This document shows positions 1-6,425 of a stretch of 6,425 bases of DNA, in pieces. Position 1 is the first letter of the stretch. Every line of letters begins with the position of its first letter. The stretch comes from Alistipes sp. (GTDB lineage: Bacteria > Bacteroidota > Bacteroidia > Bacteroidales > Rikenellaceae). Made by a program: the position numbers and the translations under genes. The stretch covers positions 1-6,425 of the forward strand of contig JAFOYS010000216.1 in the NCBI GenBank assembly GCA_017391435.1, in the 5' to 3' direction. Under the pieces are notes generated by a model. The model was not told the DNA's origin. It was given only the letters and a program-made list of their open reading frames with translations, and did not search any database.

Positions 1-129
1 GACTTCTTCCTCGGCGCTGCTCTTGGTTGCGACGCTATGTGCTGCGACCGCTTCTTTGAGGTTGCTGAGTGGGCAGAGAAGAACCTTCCATTCGTAAAGA
101 TTAAGGGTTACGAGAAGCCAAACAAGTAG
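1..129 (+). CDS. C-terminal end of an unidentified, probably highly expressed protein (5' partial)
   Basis: Frame 1 is open from the window edge to a TAG at 127-129 and gives 42 residues. The fragment begins DFFLGAALGCDAMCCDRFFE and ends in a Lys-rich tail (KIKGYEKPNK). There are three cysteines at fragment positions 10, 14 and 15. Codon choice is strongly biased (all Lys AAG, all Asn AAC, many GCT/GGT/CTT), which in this group suggests high expression. It differs from the looser usage of the minus-strand cluster. A strong hairpin with a T-tract on this strand follows 21 bases after the stop, supporting this as the real reading direction. There is no membrane segment in the fragment, so a soluble cytoplasmic enzyme is plausible, but I do not recognise the family and assign no function. 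It converges on the minus-strand cluster. Confidence 0.75.
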   Translation, partial: DFFLGAALGCDAMCCDRFFEVAEWAEKNLPFVKIKGYEKPNK

Positions 130-150
130 TCTCATACTACAAGAAAAGAT

Positions 151-180
151 AAGCACCGCCAAAAAGCGGTGCTTATTTTT
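151..180 (+). terminator. Rho-independent terminator, probably bidirectional
   Basis: A perfect 9-bp stem, AAGCACCGC (151-159) with GCGGTGCTT (166-174), encloses a 6-base loop CAAAAA and is followed by ATTTTT (175-180). It lies 21 bases after the stop of the plus-strand gene. Read on the minus strand, the same hairpin lies about 20 bases past the stop of the lipocalin-like gene and is followed by the pyrimidine-rich ATCTTTTCTT (150-141). It can therefore plausibly end both convergent transcripts, with the plus-strand T-tract the stronger of the two. Confidence 0.9.
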
Positions 181-194
181 GTAGGTCATCTACT

Positions 195-647
195 CTACTG
201 CAGACCCTCGGGCAGAGCATCTACGCGAGTGTAAACAGAGACATTCTGTCTGTCGTCTGTTGCTGTCCAGCGCATAGTTGTTGAGCGTAGCTCTACAATA
301 TAACGGTGAGACCAATCAAAGAAGTTATACTCATCTGTTCCGTAATTACCTCGAATAACCGCTCCTAACATCGGGTCAGTCTCAACAAAGTAGCGGCCAC
401 TCTTGACCTCGCAATACATTGTACCGATATTCTGGTAGATGGTATAAGTTCGGTCACTGCGATCAAAGCAGATGTAGACATAGTCTGACTCCTGCAGCGT
501 TGCACCACCATCAAAACTTGTAAGCATCCACACGCCAGCAAGGTTTACTGGAGTTACATCTACAAGTGGCTCACTCTGTTCAGTCTCATTTTTCACGCAC
601 GAGCAAAGCGTCAGTGCCGCAAAAAGTAGTGTAATGTATCTTCTCAT
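195..647 (-). CDS. Small lipocalin-like lipoprotein
   Basis: A 150-residue protein, last in the cluster. The N-terminus MRRYITLLFAALTLCSC is a type II signal peptide: two Arg, a hydrophobic core, and a relaxed lipobox ending at Cys17. The mature start (VKNETEQSE) is acidic, as in lipoproteins that Bacteroidota place on the cell surface; surface location is inferred. From about residue 36 the sequence NLAGVWMLTSFDG matches the opening strand of small bacterial lipocalin-like proteins. Alternating beta-strand patterns follow (YVYICF, YTIYQNI, GRYFVE), ending with MRWTA and NVSVYTRVDALP, a closing pattern seen in Bacteroidota lipocalin-family lipoproteins. The family presumably forms a beta-barrel, but the ligand is unknown. 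I chose the ATG at 647, one base after the upstream TAG stop (TAG-T-ATG). An in-frame TTG at 656 would add only MNS before the Arg pair and is less likely. There are no catalytic motifs. Confidence 0.87.
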   Translation of the reverse strand: MRRYITLLFAALTLCSCVKNETEQSEPLVDVTPVNLAGVWMLTSFDGGATLQESDYVYICFDRSDRTYTIYQNIGTMYCEVKSGRYFVETDPMLGAVIRGNYGTDEYNFFDWSHRYIVELRSTTMRWTATDDRQNVSVYTRVDALPEGLQ

Positions 648-648
648 A

Positions 649-1371
649 CTATTCAATTTTTATCTCTCTTTTTGAAGGAGCAAACGGCCCCTGTATATAA
701 AGTTTCATATCTTCTCGCTTCTCTGCTCGGAGCGAAATTACCAAATCTCCCTGCTCTGCAGGCTGAAGAACGCGTGGCTCTGTATAGATCTCAAGACCCT
801 CTGACGAGAGCAGTGTATCCTTTACCACTCTCACTGCCCTATTACTACTATTGAGGCAGGCTATGCGCTCAGTAGAGTTACTGCTAATCTTCACCCCAGG
901 TTGTCGGAGTAGCAGCGCCCCACAAGTGTATGGGTAGTCGCCACTGCGGTCACTGCTTGCCACAACATAGCCCTTGACACTAATAACTGCCGTAGGTACT
1001 GTCTGATCAGCAGCATAAACCAACACACGATGGCTAAAAGGTCCCGGGAAGCCCTTACCAGAGAAGTTTAGCACAATCTCTGCGCCCTTATCTTCTCTAA
1101 CGACACCACTTGACGCCGTAAGGCAGCGGCAGGATGTAGTTGTGCGGTAGGCAACGCTCTTGCTGCCAATGCTCCTTATTGCGACTCTCCGCTCTACCCT
1201 ATCACACTCAGCTATGCGACCAAAGTCTACGCTATGCTCCTCTACGACAATCTCGCTTTGTACTGTGCGTGGGTTGGCAATGCTATCAAGAACAGATTTA
1301 GGCACCAGCTTCAGCTGCGCCGTAGCCGTCACATAGACAAAGCAGAGAAGAGGAGTAACAAGCCGTCGCAT
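649..1371 (-). CDS. Secreted DUF1573-domain periplasmic protein
   Basis: A 240-residue protein. MRRLVTPLLCFVYVTATAQ is a type I signal peptide, probably cleaved near residue 18. There is no lipobox with a following Cys, so it is likely soluble and periplasmic. Residues about 45-136 fit DUF1573, an Ig-like/ASH-type beta-sandwich: VDFGRIAECDRVERRVAIRS, a Cys pair at 81 and 83, then a GKGFPGPFSHRVLVYA strand region and ISVKGYV. The usual SCGC motif reads SCRC here. The C-terminal part (from YPYTCGALLLRQPGVKI, about 147-240) matches the second domain commonly seen after DUF1573 in Bacteroidota proteins of this length. The family's biochemical role is not established; a scaffold or adaptor role is inference. 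The ATG at 1371 shares one base with the upstream TAA (TAATG), a classic coupling overlap, and an in-frame TTG at 1380 is rejected. The cysteines at 150 and 172 could pair with others in the oxidising periplasm. Confidence 0.9.
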   Translation of the reverse strand: MRRLVTPLLCFVYVTATAQLKLVPKSVLDSIANPRTVQSEIVVEEHSVDFGRIAECDRVERRVAIRSIGSKSVAYRTTTSCRCLTASSGVVREDKGAEIVLNFSGKGFPGPFSHRVLVYAADQTVPTAVISVKGYVVASSDRSGDYPYTCGALLLRQPGVKISSNSTERIACLNSSNRAVRVVKDTLLSSEGLEIYTEPRVLQPAEQGDLVISLRAEKREDMKLYIQGPFAPSKREIKIE

Positions 1372-3380
1372 TACAGCCAACCGTTATCGTTTGCACCGCG
1401 GCGGACGGTAATTGTAAAGCTCTGGCTGCTACCTGTGCTTGCCGTAATTGTAGCAGTAGTTGAGCCGCTCTTAACGCCCTTGAAGAGGAGCTTTGAGCCA
1501 CTCTTTTCTACCGTTGCCACAGATGTATCGGCAATAGTAACAGTAAAGGAGAGATTCTCACCCTTAAAGTAACGAGCAGGCAAAACGGCCACCTGACCCT
1601 CTGTAGCAACATAGATATTCGGGAAGCGCATATCTACGCCATTGCCCTCTATTGCTGCAAGGAATGCTGTTGCATTTACCTGACCACCCATACCACCGCG
1701 ATACTGCGCCATATCGAGCTGCATAGGCTGTATAGTACCGATATCGGCAACATAACGGCAGTATCTCTTAGTGCCGACAAAGTAACTGTCAATATCAACA
1801 GCGCTCTGGACAAGTAACTTCTGAAGCTCTGCTGCTGTAAAGTGCTTGTTAAGCTGTGCAGCGTAGCTGATACCAAGAGCCAACACTCCAGATATATGAG
1901 GGCAAGCCATAGATGTTCCCTCCATATATCCATAGCCACTCTCAGATACGTGATATGGCAGTGTAGAGAGGATACAACCAACCTCTCCATAGTTGTGATT
2001 CTGGTCTACATACTCATAGTAGTAGTCCTGATCACCTCCAGGAGCTGAGATTGTTGTTCCTGTACCATAATTTGTATATACCGCAGGTGTAAAGTCTGCC
2101 GCCGTAGCCGCTACAGAGATATACTCCTCTGCCGCACCTGGGAAACCAGCCGCAGCAGCGCTCTCATTACCACCAGCAAAGACAGCAATACCGCCCTCAA
2201 CAGTTCCATTTGCAGAGCCGGCGTAGTGGGTAAAGTACTCCAAAGCCTCTCGCTCAAGTGGTGAGCCGGCAATCCACTCCTCCTTGCTTCCGAAGCCCGC
2301 AGCACCCCAGTCGTAGACATTTGCACAAGGAGAGACATATCCCCAGCTACACTGTAGCACTACTGCACCATTATCAGCAGCATACTTTATCGCGCGAACA
2401 GTCGAAAGAATACTTGTTGCAACATTTCCAGAGAAGATCTGGCAACACATAATCTTCACACCACTGCCCTCACTTCCATCTCCACCAGCAATTGAGCTAA
2501 TACCAATGCCGTTGTTATTCACAGCCGAGATTACACCGGCAACGTGAGTTCCGTGGCCAGAGTCATAGACATCGTCCCAGACAATCTTGCCAGACTGATG
2601 AACAAAGTTATAACCATATACATCGCCCTTATAACCATTACCATCAGCATCTATATTTGAGCGAAGAGTCTCACCCTCGTTTATCCACATATTTGGCAAC
2701 AAGTCGGGATGCTCCACAAAGATACCCTCGTCAAGCACTGCTACAATAACGCTACTGTCGCCTGTGCTCTTCTGCCAAGCACCCTGGCACTGAACATCTG
2801 CATCCTTAACACTCTTTACCACACCGTCCTTAATAAAGTGGTCGCCACGGTTAATAAGATTCCACTGTGCAGGGAGCAATGGGTCGCTCATATCGGCGCG
2901 TGTAGTGGCAGAAACTGCCTTCTCTAACCTCTCCTGCGACAGAGGCACTGCACGGTGAGTGTAGTTACGCTTAACGGTTCTGTTTACATCAACCTTCTGG
3001 ACCTGACCAAGGCGTGCAAAGCGGCGTGCAACATCCTCCACAGCGCTCTTGCTGCTATCAAAGCGAACAACATACCACAGATTAAGACCGCTCTCAACAG
3101 TTCGCTCCTCGGCGCTGCTATCAACAGTAAAGACGCGCTCAATGCTGCAAGTGCTGATTGCCTCAAGTACCTCGTCCAGCTCAATATCTCCACTACGAGT
3201 CACGCGAGAGCCATCAAGGCCAGCCTCGCTTATAAGTGCAGCCACCTGCGGAGTGAACTTTACAAGCAGCTCATCCTCAGTATATGGCGCTGGAGCGAGC
3301 TCTGCACTGCTCTCAACATATCTGCTACAAGAGTTAAAAAGCAGTAGCAGGGTTAATATATAAAATAGTCTACTCTTCAT
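1371..3380 (-). CDS. Subtilisin-like (S8) serine protease lipoprotein with BIG2-like C-terminal domain
   Basis: A 669-residue protein. MKSRLFYILTLLLLFNSC is a lipoprotein-type signal with a relaxed lipobox ending at Cys18. Residues about 34-145 resemble the N-terminal prodomain of Bacteroidales subtilases (ELLVKFTP ... LWYVVRFDSS ... VQKVDVNR) and should act as an intramolecular chaperone and inhibitor. The S8 catalytic domain spans about 165-545 with all key residues: Asp217 in AVLDEGI, His276 in GHGTHVAG, oxyanion Asn405 in FAGGNES, and Ser490 in GTSMACPHISG. A DADGNGYKGD segment (244-253) resembles an acidic loop common in subtilases and may bind calcium. Residues about 588-660 form a BIG2-like Ig fold (DTSVATVEKSGSKLLFKGVK, then TTATITAS). 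An active envelope-anchored endopeptidase is expected, and its substrate is unknown. The ATG at 3380 overlaps the upstream gene by 11 bases. The frame stays open to 3560, but that extension lacks protein-like character and would bury the signal peptide. Confidence 0.95.
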   Translation of the reverse strand: MKSRLFYILTLLLLFNSCSRYVESSAELAPAPYTEDELLVKFTPQVAALISEAGLDGSRVTRSGDIELDEVLEAISTCSIERVFTVDSSAEERTVESGLNLWYVVRFDSSKSAVEDVARRFARLGQVQKVDVNRTVKRNYTHRAVPLSQERLEKAVSATTRADMSDPLLPAQWNLINRGDHFIKDGVVKSVKDADVQCQGAWQKSTGDSSVIVAVLDEGIFVEHPDLLPNMWINEGETLRSNIDADGNGYKGDVYGYNFVHQSGKIVWDDVYDSGHGTHVAGVISAVNNNGIGISSIAGGDGSEGSGVKIMCCQIFSGNVATSILSTVRAIKYAADNGAVVLQCSWGYVSPCANVYDWGAAGFGSKEEWIAGSPLEREALEYFTHYAGSANGTVEGGIAVFAGGNESAAAAGFPGAAEEYISVAATAADFTPAVYTNYGTGTTISAPGGDQDYYYEYVDQNHNYGEVGCILSTLPYHVSESGYGYMEGTSMACPHISGVLALGISYAAQLNKHFTAAELQKLLVQSAVDIDSYFVGTKRYCRYVADIGTIQPMQLDMAQYRGGMGGQVNATAFLAAIEGNGVDMRFPNIYVATEGQVAVLPARYFKGENLSFTVTIADTSVATVEKSGSKLLFKGVKSGSTTATITASTGSSQSFTITVRRGANDNGWL

Positions 3381-4998
3381 CTGACATCGGTTTTTTCTTT
3401 GTTGTATACTCCTTATAATAGTAGTCCATATTTGCTGGCTCATTCTCAAAGATAGCAAGTGTACCATCCTTTGCACGGCCCTCCTGTGGGAAGACAAGGC
3501 TCTGAGGCACCCACATATCGAGTGCAGGGTGGTAGAGCAACCAATCTGGCAGACGACCATAGAGTCTGTTGAAGTTTATTGAGAATCGCTTGCACGAAGG
3601 CATTACCTTCTTAATCTTGCGGTCTACAAGTATCTGCGGAAGCGAGTCTACAGCATCTATCTCCTCCTGAGTGTAGTATGGCACTGAAGGGTCATCTTCA
3701 AATGTTGGCAGCGTACCCTGCAGATAGTTTACAGAGAGTATAAGTGTATCCAAATCCCACTTAATAAGGTGCTCAGGGAATGATGGCTCATCCATAAAGC
3801 CACCCAAGTCTGTACGCACCGTATTGCTCAAGTCAGAGACTACGCTACGCTGATTTGCATTCAGAATAAGGGTACGAAGCTTCGGGAAGTTCTCCTTTGT
3901 AAGCACCTCTGGCACCTTCTGGAAGTTATTTGAACCGACATCCAAGAACTCCAGATTCTTAAGAGCTGCCAGACTGCTTGGCAGTGAAGTTAGACCATAA
4001 CTACCTATAGTGAGTCTCTTGAGCTGTGTAAGCTGAGCAATATCGTCTCCCAATTCAAGGCTGAGCAAGAAGGTGTTTGTATTACCGAAGAAAGTGAGGC
4101 TCTCGGCAGCAGTAAGATATCTCACCTCGTATGGCAGAGGCTCCTTAATATTAAAGAAGTAGAACTCTGCACTACGCACACGGCCGACATTGCTCTCTGT
4201 ACAGCCCTCCATACTCTTATCCCACAGTACAACATTGTCCCACAAATCCATCGGCTGTGACGCATCCCACACAGCCATAGTCTGCAGCGTACGAGAGATA
4301 GAGAGCAGCGCTACCGAGTCTCCAGCACGGGTATCTGGGATAATAGGCTCTGCGGCCTGCTGTGTAACACTCAGTTTGTCCTGATGTGCAAGGGCAACAT
4401 CACTCTTTGGACGAAAGACAACCTCTGCAAGGCGCTCCTTGGCTGTAGTGTTGATATCCCACTTAAAGCGGACAGTTGTTGTTCGTGGGCGAGCTCCGCG
4501 ATTAAGGTCAAGTGTATGGCGCTCACTATTAAGCCAGCCAGCATTGTCCGGAATATCTACCTCAAAGTCTATGTTTGACTTTACGGTAACATCAAAATAG
4601 CGACTATCAAAGCGGTCATAGTTTGCAACCTTAACCTCTGGCTCTGAGAGCTCTATAGAGTAGTCAAAACCCTTCTGGTTGATAACTATCTCCTTCTGTT
4701 CCCAGGTGTCAATATTCTCAATAATCACAACACCTCGGCGTGGAGTGGTTGTAAGTGCCGAGTCAATGATAAAGTTGCACTCTGTTGTCGAGTGGCCATT
4801 GGCTGGCGAGACGGTTATCCACTGATTGTCTGTAGAGGCAATCCAACGATTTGACGAGGTGATTGTCTTTGTCACAACGCCACCCGTAGCCTCAACATCA
4901 AACTCTATTCCCTCTGTTGTAAAGGCATTATCTGTCTTATCTGTACCACAAGCTACAAGTAGTGCCACTGTGGCGAAAAATAATATTACTCTACTCAT
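3370..4998 (-). CDS. BACON-domain and leucine-rich-repeat lipoprotein
   Basis: A 542-residue protein. MSRVILFFATVALLVAC carries a good lipobox (LVAC, Cys17). Two BACON-type beta-sandwich domains follow. The first is at about 30-110 (SSNRWIASTDNQWITVSP, ending EIVINQKG). The second is at about 115-215 (FDVTVKSNIDFEVDIPDNAGWL, ending LSVTQQA). BACON domains are usually binding or spacer modules on Bacteroidota surface proteins. Residues about 226-300 look like an LRR N-terminal cap (DSVALL, WDASQPMDLWDNVVLW, GRVRSAEF, then LPYEVRYLTAAESL). Irregular LRRs follow: LKRLTIGSYGLTSLPSSLA, LEFLDVGSNNFQKVP, LRTLILNANQ, LDTLILSVNYLQGTLP and FSINFNRLYGRLP. The protein ends in a charged tail. The role is probably protein or glycan binding at the cell surface; no enzyme motif is seen. 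The ATG at 4998 sits one base after the upstream TAG (TAG-T-ATG). An upstream in-frame start at 5046 would place 16 extra polar residues before the signal peptide and is rejected. Confidence 0.92.
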   Translation of the reverse strand: MSRVILFFATVALLVACGTDKTDNAFTTEGIEFDVEATGGVVTKTITSSNRWIASTDNQWITVSPANGHSTTECNFIIDSALTTTPRRGVVIIENIDTWEQKEIVINQKGFDYSIELSEPEVKVANYDRFDSRYFDVTVKSNIDFEVDIPDNAGWLNSERHTLDLNRGARPRTTTVRFKWDINTTAKERLAEVVFRPKSDVALAHQDKLSVTQQAAEPIIPDTRAGDSVALLSISRTLQTMAVWDASQPMDLWDNVVLWDKSMEGCTESNVGRVRSAEFYFFNIKEPLPYEVRYLTAAESLTFFGNTNTFLLSLELGDDIAQLTQLKRLTIGSYGLTSLPSSLAALKNLEFLDVGSNNFQKVPEVLTKENFPKLRTLILNANQRSVVSDLSNTVRTDLGGFMDEPSFPEHLIKWDLDTLILSVNYLQGTLPTFEDDPSVPYYTQEEIDAVDSLPQILVDRKIKKVMPSCKRFSINFNRLYGRLPDWLLYHPALDMWVPQSLVFPQEGRAKDGTLAIFENEPANMDYYYKEYTTKKKPMSDEE

Positions 4999-4999
4999 A

Positions 5000-6425
5000 C
5001 TACTCAAGCATTGCGTCACAGTTGAGAATAGTCTGCGACTTGTCATAAATTAACATATACGCACCCGCCTGCCAAGCATAACATATATCCGAAGCGTCAA
5101 AGATAATATTCGGATTGTCCGATATATCAAGGTAGTAGATTAGCGTCGATATAGTATCGTCAATCTTACGAAGGTCGTTTGAACCCAAGTACAGACCACG
5201 AAGACCCTTGTGGTTGAAAACACCCTGCGGCCACTCCTTTAGGCAACGCTCACCAGCGGCATTTCGCTGGCTACGAATACCGAGCACTGTAAGATAGAAG
5301 CTATCAAGCGGCTCAAATGGGAAGTGCTCAAAGCAGTTAAAAGACAACTCCACACCGTAGAGGTATGGCAGATTTACTGCGTGAATCTCGCGCGGAAGAT
5401 CCTTAAGGTTGTTGTACGACAGGTCTATAGAGGTCATATAGATTGAGTTCTCGTACTCAAAACTACCCTGTGGAATCTCGTCAATATTACAACCACGAAG
5501 GATAATATATGCCACAATAGAGTTTGTATCTGCAATAGCCTTTGGATACTTTGTAAGCTTTGGATTCTGTGCAAGGGTAAATGTCTCCACCTTAATTCCG
5601 CGATATGTTCCATCCTGCTCACCCTCAAAGCCGTCAATATCGTTACCTGAGAAATCTACAGAGGTGAGCGACGAATTACTCTTGGCAGAGAAGATATTTG
5701 GCACCTTCTTAAGCTTATTATACTTTACAGAGAAGGCCTCCGAGTCGGCATAACCACAGAAGTAGCCCTCCTCATCCATAGGCAGTGACTCTAACTGATT
5801 ATTATCAAGATAGAGCTGTACCGGAGAGACGCTCTTGCCCAGCGGATGAATCTTTGAGATATTGTTATATGCAAGGTCAAGCAGTGAGACCTTAGTCATA
5901 TTCTTAAACGACTCTGGCAGCTCCTCAAGGCTATTCTGACGAGCATAGAGAATCTGAATCTTCTCCTTTGACGCTCCACAAGCCAACGCATCCATACCTG
6001 CATAAATCTCACTGGCGCTCCACTGACGGTTATTTGAAATATTGATAGAGATAAGCTCTGGCATGCGAGCTATCTGCAGTGGGAACTTCTTGAGTTTTGA
6101 GCAGTTGTAGAGCTCAAGGTCGGTACAAGAGACCAAATCACCAAGCTCCTCTGGAAGTGTCTCCAGTGCGCCGTTGGCAATAAAGAGGTACTGCAACTTT
6201 GTCAGCTTACCAATCTCCGCAGGGATAGACTTCAGTCCATTACACATCGTGCCGTGGTTGGTATCCATCTTGTGAATTCTCTGTGCTCCACTCTTGCGGT
6301 CGATAATCTCACCCTCCGACATTGTATCATAGAGCGATGTAGCCGCAATATGAATATTATTCTCAGCAAGTGCGCGTGCGCAAGGCTCTGCAAACTGTGT
6401 TGCAGGGTGTATAGTGCGCAGATAC
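5000..6425 (-). CDS. Leucine-rich-repeat protein (5' partial, cut by right edge)
   Basis: The frame is open from the TAG at 5000-5002 to the window edge, giving 474 visible residues. The ATG at 6322 is probably internal, because coding continues through 34 further residues to the edge without a stop and no signal peptide follows that ATG. The visible part is mostly LRRs of the ~22-24-residue plant/SDS22-like kind. Counting from the Met at 6322, they include LKSIPAEIGKLTKLQYLFI (30-48), LETLPEELGDLVSCTDLELY (53-72), LEELPESFKNMTKVSLLDLA (132-151), IDLSYNNLKDLPREI (299-313) and LRGLYLGSNDLRKI (374-387). The C-terminus (YLDISDNP, then AGAYMLIYDKSQTILNCDAM) resembles the conserved end cap of Bacteroidales LRR surface proteins. 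It is probably exported like its neighbours, with the signal peptide and any BACON domain beyond the edge. Likely role: binding a protein or glycan ligand. It is the first visible gene of the cluster, and its stop is one base from the next ATG. Confidence 0.9.
   Translation of the reverse strand, partial: YLRTIHPATQFAEPCARALAENNIHIAATSLYDTMSEGEIIDRKSGAQRIHKMDTNHGTMCNGLKSIPAEIGKLTKLQYLFIANGALETLPEELGDLVSCTDLELYNCSKLKKFPLQIARMPELISINISNNRQWSASEIYAGMDALACGASKEKIQILYARQNSLEELPESFKNMTKVSLLDLAYNNISKIHPLGKSVSPVQLYLDNNQLESLPMDEEGYFCGYADSEAFSVKYNKLKKVPNIFSAKSNSSLTSVDFSGNDIDGFEGEQDGTYRGIKVETFTLAQNPKLTKYPKAIADTNSIVAYIILRGCNIDEIPQGSFEYENSIYMTSIDLSYNNLKDLPREIHAVNLPYLYGVELSFNCFEHFPFEPLDSFYLTVLGIRSQRNAAGERCLKEWPQGVFNHKGLRGLYLGSNDLRKIDDTISTLIYYLDISDNPNIIFDASDICYAWQAGAYMLIYDKSQTILNCDAMLE

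Noticed and set aside
1..135. Minus-strand reading frame starting at ATG 135-133 with a hydrophobic start and the TAGTATGAG context
   Set aside because: It is antisense to the plus-strand gene, which has far better codon bias and its own terminator. It also lies past the terminator of the minus-strand cluster.
126..140. Small hairpin GTAGT-CTCAT-ACTAC overlapping the stop codon of the first gene
   Set aside because: A five-base stem is too weak to call, and the strong 9-bp terminator just downstream explains termination.
1234..1572. Plus-strand open frame of about 112 codons spanning the DUF1573/subtilase junction
   Set aside because: It is antisense to two well-supported genes and has low-complexity composition with no family signature.
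2955..3347. Plus-strand open frame of about 130 codons inside the subtilase gene
   Set aside because: It is a shadow of the minus-strand coding sequence. It shows no recognisable domain, and the opposite strand encodes a clear prodomain.
3381..3560. Upstream in-frame extension of the subtilase (60 extra residues)
   Set aside because: It lies entirely inside the BACON-LRR gene, lacks protein-like character, and would place the clear lipoprotein signal peptide in the interior. The ATG at 3380 fits the signal and the coupling overlap.
4999..5046. Upstream in-frame start for the BACON-LRR lipoprotein
   Set aside because: It adds 16 polar residues before a complete signal peptide and overlaps the LRR gene. 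The ATG at 4998 follows the stop by one base.
195..6425. CRISPR arrays, tRNA/rRNA genes, insertion sequences, phage or SusC/SusD genes
   Set aside because: I looked for repeated spacers, cloverleaf-like arrangements, inverted terminal repeats, and transposase or TonB-receptor motifs. None is visible; the sequence is essentially continuous coding.

Overview
The window looks like chromosomal DNA from a gut-type member of the Bacteroidales (Bacteroidota). The evidence is the protein families: BACON domains, a two-part DUF1573 protein, a lipocalin-like lipoprotein, bacterial LRR surface proteins, and a subtilase with a Bacteroidales-style N-terminal prodomain. Start regions also lack strong Shine-Dalgarno sequences, as is usual in this phylum. 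I cannot name a genus from sequence reading alone.

Layout: bases 1-129 hold the last 42 codons of a plus-strand gene with strongly biased, highly-expressed-type codon use. It is followed by a perfect 9-bp hairpin terminator (151-180). Everything from 195 to the right edge is on the minus strand and forms one tightly packed gene cluster, read right to left: (1) a leucine-rich-repeat protein cut off by the right edge; (2) a lipoprotein with two BACON domains followed by LRRs; (3) a subtilisin-like (S8) serine protease lipoprotein with an intact catalytic triad and a BIG2-like C-terminal domain; (4) a periplasmic DUF1573 protein; (5) a small lipocalin-like lipoprotein. The four internal junctions have spacings of +1, -11, -1 and +1 bases, which points to a single transcript with translational coupling. 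The convergent terminator probably serves both sides.

How they may work together: every protein whose N-terminus is visible in the cluster carries an export signal, and three have lipobox-type signals. There is no transporter, regulator, SusC/SusD pair, transposase or glycoside hydrolase in view. The set looks like an envelope or cell-surface module of binding modules (LRR, BACON, BIG2, lipocalin-like barrel) built around one active protease. The substrate and purpose cannot be read from the sequence. The promoter and first gene(s) lie beyond the right edge. There is no gene-free stretch longer than about 65 bases.
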